A stretch of 61,758 nucleotides of DNA, taken from contig CAJXJR010000017.1 of the NCBI GenBank assembly GCA_913055155.1, positions 1-61,758 of the forward strand. The letters are read 5' to 3'. Below the pieces are notes generated by a model that saw nothing but the letters and a program-made list of their open reading frames with translations, made no database searches and was not told where the DNA came from. A program made the translations under genes and the position numbers. Positions 45,642-55,817 of this stretch are shown here, in pieces; position 1 is the first letter of the stretch, and each line of letters opens with the position of its first letter. The stretch comes from an uncultured Erythrobacter sp. (lineage in GTDB: Bacteria > Pseudomonadota > Alphaproteobacteria > Sphingomonadales > Sphingomonadaceae).

Positions 45642-46255
45642 CCGGCTACATCGTCACCGGAACGGATACCGATGTCGGCAAGACCGTGTTCGCCGCAGGC
45701 CTGTCACAGGCGCTGAAGGCGGCCTACTGGAAGCCCGCACAGGCGGGGCTGGAGGACGAAACCGACAGCCAGGCCGTGGCGCGCCTTGCGCCGGGCGCGG
45801 AGGTGCTGCCCGAGGCCTATCGCCTTGAAACGCCCTGCTCCCCGCACGAAGCCGCGCGCGTGGACGGCGTAACCGTGGCAGACGATGCCCTCACCCTGCC
45901 GGAAACCGTCCGCCCGCTGGTGGTGGAAGGCGCAGGCGGCGTGCTGGTGCCCTATCGCGAAGACCTGCTGGCGGCAGACCTGTTTGCCCGCTGGCGCCTG
46001 CCCGCGATCGTCGTCGCACGCACCACGCTCGGCACGATCAGCCACACGCTGCTGTCCATCGAGGCGCTGCGTGCCCGCGGCATCGAAGTGGCAGGCGTAG
46101 CCTTCATCGGCGAGGAGGAATCCGTCGCCGAAGGCGCGATCACGCGCATCGGCAAGGTAGCCCACCTTGGCCGCTTGCCGCGCCTCGACCCACTGACCGC
46201 CCGGACGCTTTCAGACGCCTTTGCGGCCCATATCCGCATGGACCTGCTGGCATGA
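45638..46255 (+). CDS. bioD: dethiobiotin synthetase
   Basis: This 205-residue ATP-dependent enzyme closes the ureido ring of dethiobiotin. The P-loop is [13 protein letters not shown] and the second motif is [12 protein letters not shown]. The start is GTG 45638, overlapping the bioF stop; GGAGG at 45628-45632 lies 5 bases upstream. The earlier in-frame GTG at 45626 overlaps that site and is less likely. Confidence 0.94.
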   Translation: MTGYIVTGTDTDVGKTVFAAGLSQALKAAYWKPAQAGLEDETDSQAVARLAPGAEVLPEAYRLETPCSPHEAARVDGVTVADDALTLPETVRPLVVEGAGGVLVPYREDLLAADLFARWRLPAIVVARTTLGTISHTLLSIEALRARGIEVAGVAFIGEEESVAEGAITRIGKVAHLGRLPRLDPLTARTLSDAFAAHIRMDLLA

Positions 46256-47514
46256 GCAAGTCTCCCGTCTGGCACCCTTTCCACCAGCATGGCCTTGGCG
46301 AAGACATTCCGCTGGTGACGCACGCCGAAGGAGCGGTGCTGCACACTGCCGACGGTCGCCGCGTGATCGATGCCATTTCAAGCTGGTGGGTCACCACCCA
46401 CGGCCACAACCACCCGCGCATCATGCAGGCCGTGCGCGAGCAGACCGAGAAGCTCGACCAGCTGATCTTCGCCGGCTGGACGCACGAGCCTGCAGAGACG
46501 CTGGCTCGCGGGCTGGTCGACATCATGCCCGACGGCCTCGATCATGTGTTCTACTCGGACTCCGGTTCCACCTCGGTCGAAGTCGCGCTGAAGATGGCGC
46601 TGGGATATTGGCACAATCGCGGCGAGCCGCGGCACCGTGTCCTGGTAATGGAGCATAGCTACCACGGCGACACCATCGGCGCGATGAGCGTTGGCGAACG
46701 CGGCGTTTTTAACCGCGCCTACGAAGCCCTGCTGTTCGATGTGGGCACCGTGCCCTTCCCGGGCAGCTTTCCGCAGCCGACCTACGATGCGCTCGAACGC
46801 TTCTGCGGCGAAGGCGACGCTGCCGCTTTCATCGTCGAACCCCTGCTGCTGGGCGCGGGCGGCATGCTGACCTACCCGCCCGCCGTGCTGGCCGAGATGC
46901 GCGCAATCTGCGCCCGCCACGGCGTCCTGTTCATCGCTGATGAGGTTATGACCGGCTGGGGCCGCACCGGCACGCTGCTGGCTTGTGAGCAGGCGGGCGT
47001 CACGCCCGATATCCTGTGCCTGGCCAAGGGGCTGACGGGCGGATCAATGCCGCTGGCCGTCACCATGGCGACAGCGCCGATCTTCGATGCACACTATTCA
47101 TCCGACCGGTCGAAGATGTTCTTCCACTCGTCCAGCTTCACCGCCAATCCCATCGCTTGTGCCGCCGCCGTGGCCAACCTGGCGATCTGGCGCGAGGAGC
47201 CGGTGCTAGACCGGATCGCCACGTTGTCCGCACGGCTGGGCGACAAGCTGGACGCGCTCTCGCAGCACAACCAGGTCATCAACGCGCGCCAGTGCGGCAC
47301 GATGATCGCCTTCGATGTCGAAGTGGGTGATGACGCGGGTTACCTCGCCGATATCGGCCCGCGCCTGCGCGGCCACTTCTTCGCGAACGACGTGCTGATC
47401 CGCCCACTGGGCAACACCGTTTACACCATGCCGCCCTATTGCATTTCGCAGAAAGATATCGACTGCGTTGCAAACGTGATCGCGGCGGGCGTGGAGAGCT
47501 GCGCCCGCTCCTAA
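46252..47514 (+). CDS. bioA: adenosylmethionine-8-amino-7-oxononanoate aminotransferase
   Basis: This 420-residue class III PLP aminotransferase makes 7,8-diaminononanoate using S-adenosylmethionine. It starts VWHPFHQH, typical of BioA. It has [26 protein letters not shown] and [14 protein letters not shown]. The PLP Lys lies in [10 protein letters not shown]. It starts at an ATGA overlap with bioD and ends the operon. The DNA composition changes soon after its stop. Confidence 0.96.
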   Translation: MSKSPVWHPFHQHGLGEDIPLVTHAEGAVLHTADGRRVIDAISSWWVTTHGHNHPRIMQAVREQTEKLDQLIFAGWTHEPAETLARGLVDIMPDGLDHVFYSDSGSTSVEVALKMALGYWHNRGEPRHRVLVMEHSYHGDTIGAMSVGERGVFNRAYEALLFDVGTVPFPGSFPQPTYDALERFCGEGDAAAFIVEPLLLGAGGMLTYPPAVLAEMRAICARHGVLFIADEVMTGWGRTGTLLACEQAGVTPDILCLAKGLTGGSMPLAVTMATAPIFDAHYSSDRSKMFFHSSSFTANPIACAAAVANLAIWREEPVLDRIATLSARLGDKLDALSQHNQVINARQCGTMIAFDVEVGDDAGYLADIGPRLRGHFFANDVLIRPLGNTVYTMPPYCISQKDIDCVANVIAAGVESCARS

Positions 47515-47800
47515 GGCTGTGTTTCACAACAATAGACAGTCTCGCAGATCTTGGCTTTGGACAGGATGCCAAGACAATCAAGTCGAGCTACCAATAGGCT
47601 AGGTCAATCTGTAATCCACGCCTCGAAAGGCTGATCGTGAAGGTCGATATCTTCAGTTCTCTCGTAGAGAGGCTTCAACCTCGGGCCATCTGCTGCAGCG
47701 CAAAAAATTAGGTTAATCGCAAGGAAACCGTGTTACTGATATAGAAGATGTCATTGGCTCTCCACGCGAAGTCGGAATCCGAACACAGAGGGAAATCAAG
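47515..47800. other. 286 bp intergenic region at the composition boundary
   Basis: No gene, tRNA or insertion-sequence end is recognisable. From here on the sequence is visibly less GC-rich. I found no direct repeats that would mark an insertion site. Confidence 0.4.
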
Positions 47801-48610
47801 GTGACGACCAGAGACCCTAGCGAGTGCTTCGTTGTCAAACCGGAGCAGATACCGGCCCTGAACTATCTGGATGATGAATGCCCGAAGCCAGAGCAGGTGG
47901 AGTGGATCAATCGCGCCACCGATCAGCGCCTGCGCCCCTCCAGCGTCGATCAGCTCTTGAGAACCCTTTTTAAGGAGAACGTTTCGGGCAGCCTGTCGAA
48001 CCTTCAAAACAGTGCCGGGTTGCGAGCGATTTTCACTTCGGAGAAGGAACGCAATTCCTTCGCCAGTCACTTTAAAAGCGCAGTCAGAGAGGAAGTTGAA
48101 ACCCGCCAGTTTGCGGTGACAGCAATCTTCAAGTCACCTGACCTGGCTGAGCAAGCGATGCTGGCGCTCTTAGATGAAGGAGTGCCGGAAGAAGCGTTCT
48201 GCATCTTGTCCAAGGCATCGGGTTTCGTCGGCGATAGCCTTACCTGGCCAAATGGCCATGGTCGTTTGGAGATCACCGGAGCGACTGCCGGGGGTGGTAT
48301 TGCCGGTGCGCTTTTCGGTCTGGCGATTTTTGCCATACCTGGGGTTGGTCCGGTTGCTGCGGCCGGTGCCGCCGCAGCTTCGGCCTTTGGCTCCGTGGCG
48401 GCTTTGAGCGGTGTGATAGGTGCAACCGGCGCTGCCTTGTCGAAAGTCTTGTCGGATTTTGATGTCGATGGACTTGCAACAAATTATCTTGAGCAGGAAA
48501 TCAAAAGAGGCAGCGTCTTCGTGACGATCGACACTCGGGTCTGTCCGAAGAAGCGCGAGGAAATAACGCGCCAACTCATCAAGCTTGGAGGCCAAGTTCC
48601 CAAACGATAA
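47801..48610 (+). CDS. hypothetical protein with YflT-like domain and glycine-rich membrane segment
   Basis: This 269-residue protein has an unrecognised N-terminal 100 residues. A segment resembling the general-stress YflT/17M domain follows at about residues 104-140 (FKSPDLAEQAMLALLDEGVPEEAFCILS). A long Gly/Ala-rich hydrophobic hairpin spans about 160-225 (ATAGGGIAGALFGLAIFAIPGVGPVAAAG), and a basic tail ends the chain. Such proteins usually insert in the inner membrane. The start is GTG 47801 with GAGGGA upstream. No operon partner is clear. Function unknown; a stress role is only suggested. Confidence 0.75.
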   Translation: MTTRDPSECFVVKPEQIPALNYLDDECPKPEQVEWINRATDQRLRPSSVDQLLRTLFKENVSGSLSNLQNSAGLRAIFTSEKERNSFASHFKSAVREEVETRQFAVTAIFKSPDLAEQAMLALLDEGVPEEAFCILSKASGFVGDSLTWPNGHGRLEITGATAGGGIAGALFGLAIFAIPGVGPVAAAGAAAASAFGSVAALSGVIGATGAALSKVLSDFDVDGLATNYLEQEIKRGSVFVTIDTRVCPKKREEITRQLIKLGGQVPKR

Positions 48611-48704
48611 ATCCGGCATGATCTAGCCGAGGTAGACCCCCAAACATGGGGGGATCCATCACGATATTTGACCGCCCCTTTAATTATGATGGATGGAAAG
48701 AGGG

Positions 48705-49505
48705 CTAGCCGCTGAAATAGTGGTCCATCGCCGCGAATGCATCGTAATAGCCAGCTGTAAGCATTATAGTATCGACAAGACCGTGAGCTATAATGAGAAC
48801 CCAGAGGTTCCCGCGGTTGCGCATCCGAAGCCATCCCAGCAGCAGCCCGACAGCCCCGGTCACAAATACACCGCCCCACCCTTGATAGAGGTGAGGGAAA
48901 GCGAAAATGATCGCTTGGATTACTACGATGAGCGTGACCTTTCCTGAAAGGCCTTTCAAACGCAAAAGCCGGTCGATCAAGAAACCGCGCCAGAGCAATT
49001 CCTCTCCAAATGCCGCGGTCCCCCAAGCGACGAGGGAGATCCAGAGCAGCAGCATCCATGGGCTTTCGCGCACGATGCTGATCACATCGACGACATTCGG
49101 AGCGCCGAGACCGATGGCATCCATAAGCGAACCGCCGCCAATCAGGATCAGCATGACCGCGGCTGTGGTTATCGCAGCCTGCAGCAACGTTTGCGGCCAG
49201 CTCTTCGGTTCTGACAGATTGAAGGCGACAGCTACTGCGCCATCCTTCCGCAACCAAAGCCAGGCGACTAACAATGCGGCTCCCATACTTGTGGCTGCAG
49301 AGAGAACCAGGCCGAGCCCAGATTGCCCAAGTAAGAGGATCGGAATGACAGAGGTGATCGAGAACGCTGCGAATACCGTAAAGAATTGAAGAGCAAATCT
49401 ACCCCAGCCGAGAGGCTTTGCGCGTGAAGGCACATCCTCGTCAGATATGGAGTGATCGTCGAGATTTTGCGGATTCGGAATTGTCTCTCTCCCGCCCGAA
49501 GTCAT
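48705..49505 (-). CDS. CPBP-family intramembrane metalloprotease
   Basis: This 266-residue protein has about eight hydrophobic helices and the CPBP (CAAX protease/bacteriocin-processing) motifs: GEELLWRGFLIDR (EExxxR), FAFPHLYQG (FxxxH) and LIIAHGLVDT. Bacterial members cleave membrane substrates or give bacteriocin immunity; no bacteriocin gene is seen here. I use ATG 49505; an in-frame GTG at 49523 is possible and neither has a strong ribosome site. It is a single gene between the YflT-like gene and the small membrane protein gene. Confidence 0.87.
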   Translation of the reverse strand: MTSGGRETIPNPQNLDDHSISDEDVPSRAKPLGWGRFALQFFTVFAAFSITSVIPILLLGQSGLGLVLSAATSMGAALLVAWLWLRKDGAVAVAFNLSEPKSWPQTLLQAAITTAAVMLILIGGGSLMDAIGLGAPNVVDVISIVRESPWMLLLWISLVAWGTAAFGEELLWRGFLIDRLLRLKGLSGKVTLIVVIQAIIFAFPHLYQGWGGVFVTGAVGLLLGWLRMRNRGNLWVLIIAHGLVDTIMLTAGYYDAFAAMDHYFSG

Positions 49506-49780
49506 GGCTTTGACGGCGCACACATTTGCCCGGTCACATGGTTGGCAAGCTCACGGCGCAATTTTGCCAGGAGCAACGGAAGTGCCTTTAATAGACGGCG
49601 TCTAAAGTCGAGAGAAGGTCGATCCGCCGCGCCAATCGCAAAATCCTGTGAGTAAGCAGGCAAGACCGGTGAGAGTGGAGCGAAAATCCCGAGTAGCAAT
49701 CTCAGGTTTGGTGGGGCCCTCTCAAATATCGAGCTTTGCCGGGAAACTTTTTGTCAATCTCGAGCGTCTAGACAACGGAC

Positions 49781-50038
49781 ATGAGCTTTTTGTCAGCGCC
49801 TTTGCTCGATCTTCTTGGAAAAGCTTTTGCGATCCTGCTGGTAGCAAATGAGGTTCGCGGCGTAATCCTGACTGCGCCGGTCTTTTACGGCCTTTATCAG
49901 GCTGGCGGCACGCTGATGGCAATCTGGATGGCCATTTGCTCGCTTGGAGGAATCGCCCTTTCGGTGCTCGTTCCACTCTTCGCCGCAAAGAAACTGAAGA
50001 AATTTGTAGCGCGCCACAAACCCGTCGAAGGCAGTTAA
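49781..50038 (+). CDS. small two-helix membrane protein, unknown
   Basis: This 85-residue protein has two hydrophobic segments (about residues 12-38 and 42-65) followed by a basic tail (AAKKLKKFVARHKP), consistent with an inner-membrane hairpin with the C-terminus inside. The hydrophobic pattern and basic flank make chance coding less likely, but the ribosome site is weak. It converges on the prepilin peptidase gene. I do not recognise a family. Confidence 0.55.
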   Translation: MSFLSAPLLDLLGKAFAILLVANEVRGVILTAPVFYGLYQAGGTLMAIWMAICSLGGIALSVLVPLFAAKKLKKFVARHKPVEGS

Positions 50039-50093
50039 GAAAACCAGCTCCGGACAGCCCGTGTGATAATTCACGCTGACTGCTGCCCACCCT

Positions 50094-50549
50094 TCACCAA
50101 AATGTCGTCAGAACGAACCCAAGAGATATGGGTACACCGTAAGGCACGGTGAAACTCTTCCCATTTTCTCTAAGTGGCTTGCCCGAGGCACGCCTGGCCA
50201 CCGCCATCAAGACAAGCAGCAATAGCCCTGCAAGGGACGTCCACCCGAGCATTTCGAAGGCATTATTGGGTGCAATCGCAAAAGCGATCGCACTGTACAT
50301 CTTGGCATCGCCTGCGCCGATGAAGCCAATGGCGAACAAAGCCATCCCTACGATCAGCGCAGCTAATGCATGCAGGGCGCTAAGGCCGAGCATCTCAAAA
50401 CCACCATTGAAGTAGCTAGATGCGATTGCAGTCAATGCAATCACTGCGCACAGCAGGTTGGGTATCCGCCTAGTGCGAACATCCCATCCTGCTGCAACGA
50501 GTGAAAGCGCCAAGCAAAGATAGAGGCTTACGCCTCCAGCAATGCTCAA
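50094..50549 (-). CDS. cpaA: prepilin peptidase (TadV/CpaA)
   Basis: This 151-residue A24-family aspartyl protease is embedded in the inner membrane and removes the leader of Flp-type prepilins. The two catalytic Asp are in GWDVRTRRIPN and GAGDAKMYS. The short single-domain form fits Tad systems, which lack the methylase half. It is the last gene of the tad unit and starts at an ATGA overlap with the TPR gene. Confidence 0.9.
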   Translation of the reverse strand: MSIAGGVSLYLCLALSLVAAGWDVRTRRIPNLLCAVIALTAIASSYFNGGFEMLGLSALHALAALIVGMALFAIGFIGAGDAKMYSAIAFAIAPNNAFEMLGWTSLAGLLLLVLMAVARRASGKPLRENGKSFTVPYGVPISLGFVLTTFW

Positions 50550-51241
50550 ATTTCAATCCTGACTGGATAGTCTATGATCTTGGCGCGCGAAAATCCGCGC
50601 TCCGTGTCTGGCCTTTCGTCTTGGGCTTGCTCGCGATCGACCACTTGCACAACGGGCCTTCTAGCATAGACTTCCATGCGCGGGGGCCCATTTTCGACGT
50701 TCTCGGCCGTCTGGATATGAATCACGTGTGGCTGCCGATTAGACTCAGCCTCAACCCTCACTTCAGGTAAATCGGGAACTGCCGCCGTCAGCAAGCTTGC
50801 GAGGGCCTCTTCGGACACGGCATCTTCGACCGGATCGCTTGCTCTCATTCGAGCAAAACTGACGTCACCTTCGAGGCGGGCGAGGTTGGTTGCAAAGCGA
50901 GCATTCTCAGGCTCGACTTCCAATGCCTCCAGGAAATATCGTTGGGCCACATCAAGGCGTCCAAGCCTGACGTAAACGACACCCAGGGCGTTCGTCGCAT
51001 CGGCGCGTGTCGCCGGGTGCATACGTGCACCCTGCAAATACCGAGTTGCAGTAGCAAGGTTACCATCAGCGAGGTTTTCTCGTCCCACTTCCAGCTGGAT
51101 TTCCGCGATGGCCTCAGCTGTCGCCATTTCGGCATCCTGGCCGCCGTTCATGGCGGTGGCATGGTGCCCGCCAAAAAGACTGCAACCCGACAACAAGAGG
51201 CCCGCTGCCGCGACAATGCCAGTTCTGTGTAGAGTCCTCAT
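50546..51241 (-). CDS. tadD: TPR lipoprotein (TadD-like)
   Basis: This 231-residue lipoprotein has a signal with lipobox LLLSGC. Tetratricopeptide repeats follow (about residues 45-125, for example ALGVVYVRLGRLDVAQRYFLEALEVEP), then a low-complexity acidic C-terminal half. TadD is thought to act as a pilotin or stabiliser for the pilus secretin. Position between tadC and cpaA agrees. The C-terminal half shows no domain I know. Confidence 0.82.
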   Translation of the reverse strand: MRTLHRTGIVAAAGLLLSGCSLFGGHHATAMNGGQDAEMATAEAIAEIQLEVGRENLADGNLATATRYLQGARMHPATRADATNALGVVYVRLGRLDVAQRYFLEALEVEPENARFATNLARLEGDVSFARMRASDPVEDAVSEEALASLLTAAVPDLPEVRVEAESNRQPHVIHIQTAENVENGPPRMEVYARRPVVQVVDREQAQDERPDTERGFSRAKIIDYPVRIEI

Positions 51242-51243
51242 GG

Positions 51244-52215
51244 TTAACCCCCCGAAAGCGCTGGAAAAAGTGTTCTAACCGCCCTTATGACCCCAGGTAT
51301 CATAAGGACACCGATCATTGTTGGCAGCATGCAAACAACGAGCGGAATAGAGATCAAGACAGGCAAGCGGTGAGCTTTCTCTTCCGCTCGCAGCCTGCGC
51401 TTTTCTCTCATTTCATCTGAGTACACGCGTAGCGTTTCTGCAACGCTTGTACCCATCTTATCTGATTGTATCAGAAGGGTCGAGAAACTGCGAATTTCAT
51501 CGACACCGCTCAAATCGCCCATCTTGCGCAAGGCGTCCTCGCGCGATGCTCCAGCACGCATTTCTAGGGTCGCGAGCGACAGGAGGTTCGAAATAAGCGG
51601 TTGCGTCCTGACCATTTCCCTTCCGACCCGGTCCATGGCAGCTTCGAGCCCCAAACCTGCCTCAACACACACCAACATGAGGTCGAGACAGTCTGGAAAA
51701 CCCTTGCGGATCGTTTCCTGACGCCGGTCTGCCTTTGCTGATATGTAGAGATACGGCAAGAAAAGGCCGACGGCCGCAAAGATGACACCAAAAAGGTAAA
51801 GCTGAACAGGGCTGAGGTCCTGGTTGGTGAGGCTTAAAACGAGAAAAAAGAGTGCAGGAAGGGCGAGAACCAGTCCAATTCTGGTGAGGGTGTAGACCTT
51901 TGGCGCGTAAGGAGCAGGGTAGCCCGCTGCAACCATTTGCTTGCGCAGCTTATCGCCCCGCGTATCGGCTAAGCTGAGACCGCTCTTCTCAATCTTCTCT
52001 AGCAGTCCAATCCATGCACTATTTTTGGTCTCTGCAAGCCGCCCAGCCTGCAATCTAACACCTTTCGATGCTCCAATGTTGGCGATCTCTCGTTGTACAG
52101 CAGCCCTGTCAGCAAGGAACCTCCCAGCAACGGTCACCAAGCCTAGAACGACCAAGAATACCAAGATCAATGCTGCGGCGCGCGCGACGTCATTTGTGGC
52201 GATGAAGTCGAGCAT
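51244..52215 (-). CDS. tadC: TadC inner-membrane platform protein
   Basis: This 323-residue type II secretion F-domain protein has three to four membrane helices and the conserved DLMLVCVEAGLGLEAAMDRV and SDKMGTSVAETLRVYSDEMR segments. ATG 52215 has GGAGGT 6 bases upstream; an earlier start would overlap tadB. With TadB it forms the base on which the pilus assembles. It begins one base after the tadB stop. Confidence 0.94.
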   Translation of the reverse strand: MLDFIATNDVARAAALILVFLVVLGLVTVAGRFLADRAAVQREIANIGASKGVRLQAGRLAETKNSAWIGLLEKIEKSGLSLADTRGDKLRKQMVAAGYPAPYAPKVYTLTRIGLVLALPALFFLVLSLTNQDLSPVQLYLFGVIFAAVGLFLPYLYISAKADRRQETIRKGFPDCLDLMLVCVEAGLGLEAAMDRVGREMVRTQPLISNLLSLATLEMRAGASREDALRKMGDLSGVDEIRSFSTLLIQSDKMGTSVAETLRVYSDEMREKRRLRAEEKAHRLPVLISIPLVVCMLPTMIGVLMIPGVIRAVRTLFPALSGG

Positions 52216-52216
52216 T

Positions 52217-53230
52217 CTAGACCTCCAGATTGACCATCTTGCGGATAGCAAAGAGCCCAACAAAATACCAAGCGATCATTACCGGGAAAGCGATATAGAA
52301 GATCGGATCGGTCGCGACTTCCAAATAGAATGGCGGATTGAGCACGAACAGCGTCACAAAGGTGATGACCGGCAAAGCAGTCAGGATCCAACCTGTCATC
52401 CGACCTTCGGAACTTAAAGCTCTTATCTTCAGATAAAGAGTGGCGCGTTCGCGGATCACATGTGCAAGATTTTCGAGAATTTCCGCAAGGTTGCCCCCCG
52501 TCTCATTCTGCAGCGAAAGAGATACAACAAACATTCGGATGTCATCGAGATCCCAGCGCTCCGCCATAGCGTTGAGAGCCTCCGTAAGCTCTGCGCCGTA
52601 GGATACCTCGTCGGAAACCAGACCAAATTCGCTTCCAATAGGGTCTTCCATCTCTTTGGTCAGCAGGTCGATAGCCGATGCAACCGGATGTCCTGACCGC
52701 AATGCGCGAACAAAGATATCGAGCGCGACTGGAAACTGATCCTGCATCTTCTTGCGGCGCCGTTGGGCAAGAAAACTGATCGCAAGAAGGGGAATGCCGA
52801 TGGATACTGCAGCTGCAAATGCCGCAATCAGCTGAATGACCCCAAAGGTCAGAGAAAAACTGGCTGCCCAGGCAAGCACAAGCACCAGAAGGAGCAAGAC
52901 AGCGAAGGATATCACCATCAGCAAAATTACTTGCATCGGCGTGTAAGGCAACGATGCCATCATCAGATTGCGCTTCAGGCTACGGACAGCTCGGCCCCAG
53001 AGCCCGGGCAATTCCAATCCGCGATTGGGATCGTTCCGCAGCAAGTACGACATGATGCGCTCACGATCTGTGCCCTGCGCAATCAATTTCAGGCGCTTGT
53101 TCACCGCCGAAGCATAGGCGCGATTTTCGACCCCAACGCGGAGAATAACCTGGATAAAAAGGAAGACAGTGGCGAAAATCGCCAGCAAAATGAAAAACCG
53201 ACCTATCGAGGTATCGAGAAATTCAGTCAT
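52217..53230 (-). CDS. tadB: TadB inner-membrane platform protein
   Basis: This 337-residue type II secretion F-domain protein has an N-terminal helix, two central helices and the typical FPVALDIFVRALRSGHPVASAID and SLSLQNETGGNLAEILENLAHVIRER segments. The start overlaps the end of the cpaF ATPase gene. It is the partner of TadC. Confidence 0.94.
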   Translation of the reverse strand: MTEFLDTSIGRFFILLAIFATVFLFIQVILRVGVENRAYASAVNKRLKLIAQGTDRERIMSYLLRNDPNRGLELPGLWGRAVRSLKRNLMMASLPYTPMQVILLMVISFAVLLLLVLVLAWAASFSLTFGVIQLIAAFAAAVSIGIPLLAISFLAQRRRKKMQDQFPVALDIFVRALRSGHPVASAIDLLTKEMEDPIGSEFGLVSDEVSYGAELTEALNAMAERWDLDDIRMFVVSLSLQNETGGNLAEILENLAHVIRERATLYLKIRALSSEGRMTGWILTALPVITFVTLFVLNPPFYLEVATDPIFYIAFPVMIAWYFVGLFAIRKMVNLEV

Positions 53231-54615
53231 CCGATCTTGAGCCCTGGCCTAAAGAGCTCAGGCGACATCTCGATCCCGTGCTCCATTGCGTAATTTAAGA
53301 ACTTGGGCCTGATCCCCGTGGCCTCAAATTCGCCGAGTACAGCCCCATCTTCCGAACGTCCCGTCTGCTTGAAACGGAAAATCTCCTGCATCGTAATCGT
53401 CTGCCCCTCCATACCACTGATTTCGGATAGGCTTACCATGCGCCGCCGACCATCGGAGAACCGGGCGATCTGGATCACGACGTTGATGGCCGAGGCAATC
53501 TGAGCGCGAGCTGCGAGAGCTGGAATATCGATCCCGCTCATGCCAATCATTTGCTCAAGACGAGACAGGGCATCACGAGCCGTATTGGCATGTACTGTGG
53601 TCATGGAGCCATCGTGGCCTGTGTTCATCGCCTGCAACATATCGAAAGCTTCGCCTGCACGAACCTCACCCAAGATAATTCGATCTGGCCGCATACGCAG
53701 CGCGTTCTTGACCAGGTCACGTTGGGTGACTTCACCTTTCCCTTCGATGTTAGGGGGGCGTGTCTCGAGGCGTGCGACGTGTTCCTGCTGGAGCTGCAAC
53801 TCCGCAGAATCCTCGATAGTGACAATGCGCTCCTTGTTATCGATGTAAGCAGAAAGCGCATTGAGCAGCGTGGTCTTACCTGAGCCTGTCCCGCCTGATA
53901 TCAAAACGTTTCGGCGTGCCCGTACAACGCCTTTCAGGACTTCGGCAACTTGCTCAGGAATGCTGCCAATATCGACAAGACGATCCAGGCTATACGGTTT
54001 CTTTGAGAATTTACGTATCGAGAGAAGAGAGCCGTCGATGGCTAGCGGAGCTATGATCGCGTTGACGCGGGAGCCATCGGCAAGCCTGGCATCGACGAAC
54101 GGCGACGACTCGTCGATGCGTCGCCCAACTGCACTCACGATACGTTGAATGATCCGCATCAGGTGCTTTTCGTCTTGGAAGCGGACAGGGACTTTCTCGA
54201 GGAGCCCGAAACGCTCGACGAAGACGTTCTTGTATCCATTCACCAGGATATCGGTCGTAGTCTCATCCTCGAGTAGAGGCTCAAGCGGGCCGAGCCCCAA
54301 AAGCTCGTCCAGCACCTCATCAACCAATTGCGTACGCTCTTGCGTGTTTAGCGCTGCATTCTCCTCCGCAAGGAGCTCAAGGATGATATCTCCCGCTTCC
54401 TCGTCAATCTGCTCGCGAGAAAGCTTGTCGAGCATGCTGAGGTTTATTCGGTCGAGCAACTTTCTGTGGATGGTCGATTTGAGGTTGAGCCAGCGTTCGA
54501 CGTTTGCCGGATTCTCTTCGACAAGGGATTCTGCGACAGGCGCAGGCAGGGTCTCATCATCCTGCTCGCCCTCAGACTCTATCTCACGTTTGAGCCCTTT
54601 AACTTGCCACTTCAC
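53227..54615 (-). CDS. cpaF: TadA/CpaF pilus assembly ATPase
   Basis: This 462-residue hexameric secretion ATPase has an acidic N-terminal extension. Walker A ([15 protein letters not shown]), the Asp box near IEDSAELQL and Walker B/His box ([33 protein letters not shown]) follow. It powers Flp pilus extension. The start is GTG 54615, overlapping the cpaE stop as GTGA with GGAG about 9 bases upstream. Confidence 0.96.
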   Translation of the reverse strand: MKWQVKGLKREIESEGEQDDETLPAPVAESLVEENPANVERWLNLKSTIHRKLLDRINLSMLDKLSREQIDEEAGDIILELLAEENAALNTQERTQLVDEVLDELLGLGPLEPLLEDETTTDILVNGYKNVFVERFGLLEKVPVRFQDEKHLMRIIQRIVSAVGRRIDESSPFVDARLADGSRVNAIIAPLAIDGSLLSIRKFSKKPYSLDRLVDIGSIPEQVAEVLKGVVRARRNVLISGGTGSGKTTLLNALSAYIDNKERIVTIEDSAELQLQQEHVARLETRPPNIEGKGEVTQRDLVKNALRMRPDRIILGEVRAGEAFDMLQAMNTGHDGSMTTVHANTARDALSRLEQMIGMSGIDIPALAARAQIASAINVVIQIARFSDGRRRMVSLSEISGMEGQTITMQEIFRFKQTGRSEDGAVLGEFEATGIRPKFLNYAMEHGIEMSPELFRPGLKIG

Positions 54616-55817
54616 GTCGCTTGCTCCTCGGAGAGTCGGGCACACAGGATTTCGGCAAGCTTCGCAATTTCCGCATCAAACTTATTCTTGGTCTGGACCT
54701 CAGAATAGAGCAGCCCCTGATCCTGTGCCGTGGAAATTTTACCGCCCTCATTGGGTAGCCCGACAAGCACGTCTCTCTTGAGCGCCTCCTTCACGTCTTT
54801 GAGGCTTATGCTGCCGAAGAGCTTTTTCTCGACGCGATTGACCACGACCGATACTTTAGATGCCTTGACACCGACCGTATTGAACAATTCAAGCCACCGC
54901 TTCGCCTGCCGTAAGCTCGAGATATCCAGCTCGACAACCATCAGGATTTCGGAAGCATCCACGAGAGTTGACAGATTCCAGCTTGTCCAATTGGACGGCA
55001 AATCGATCACTACGAAATCGTATTCCTTACGAGCGAGCTCGATTACACGCAGCAACTGTTCAACATCGACTTGCTCGAGGGGCTGAATATCGAAAGGCGC
55101 AGAAATTACGCTGATGCCGTCCTCGCGCTCGACAGCAATCGATCGAAGGACTGAGCTATCGAGGCGGTAACCAGCTTCCAGCAAGTCTTCCAGGCTACGT
55201 CGTGGCGTAACTCCAAGGTAAGAGGCGATGGCGCCCGCCTGGATATCGAGATCGATGACGCAAACCCCGCGATCGTGAGGGGCCCATTCCAATAGGTGGC
55301 TGGCAAGATGCGTTGATACCGTGGTCGCGCCCTCCCCGCCTCGCGCCTTTACGACAGCGATTAGAGGAGCCAGTTCGACGACATCTTCGTCCTCGACAAC
55401 GGCGTTTTCGAACGCGTTCGCCGCTGAGTCGAGCATCTCATCGAGTTGAAAAGGAATGGAGGCGACGTCTTCCACGCCTTGTCGCAAGAGAGTGCGCACA
55501 GTCGAAACACTTGCATCACGCAAACCTACGACGAGGGGAAGATGCGGTCTGAGGCGGACGATCTGTTCTATGCGCTTTAGCGAGGATGTTATGGAAGGAT
55601 CGACCTCAACAACCAGTATCTCCGCTTCCTTTACAATCTCGGCCGGCACCTCTGCATCAACTGCAAGGTCAACCAGGCGCAATTGGTCCGAGTTCACCTG
55701 GTCAAAATTATTCTTCAATAATTCGAGTGCCGCGCTCGAACCCACGACCGACACGCACGCAGGGAGCTTCTGCACTTGGCCTTGAGAACCATTCAAGATG
55801 TTGCTTTCCTTCGTCAT
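54612..55817 (-). CDS. cpaE: CpaE/TadZ pilus localisation ATPase
   Basis: This 401-residue protein has a receiver-like N-terminal domain and a MinD/ParA-type domain from about residue 150. The P-loop is variant (VVKARGGEGATTVSTHLA), then CVIDLDIQAGAIASYLG and FVVIDLPSNWT. CpaE places the pilus machine at the cell pole. The Gly-Glu-Gly-Ala-Thr version of the P-loop is usual for this family. It starts in a TAATG overlap with the pilin-like gene upstream. Confidence 0.93.
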   Translation of the reverse strand: MTKESNILNGSQGQVQKLPACVSVVGSSAALELLKNNFDQVNSDQLRLVDLAVDAEVPAEIVKEAEILVVEVDPSITSSLKRIEQIVRLRPHLPLVVGLRDASVSTVRTLLRQGVEDVASIPFQLDEMLDSAANAFENAVVEDEDVVELAPLIAVVKARGGEGATTVSTHLASHLLEWAPHDRGVCVIDLDIQAGAIASYLGVTPRRSLEDLLEAGYRLDSSVLRSIAVEREDGISVISAPFDIQPLEQVDVEQLLRVIELARKEYDFVVIDLPSNWTSWNLSTLVDASEILMVVELDISSLRQAKRWLELFNTVGVKASKVSVVVNRVEKKLFGSISLKDVKEALKRDVLVGLPNEGGKISTAQDQGLLYSEVQTKNKFDAEIAKLAEILCARLSEEQAT

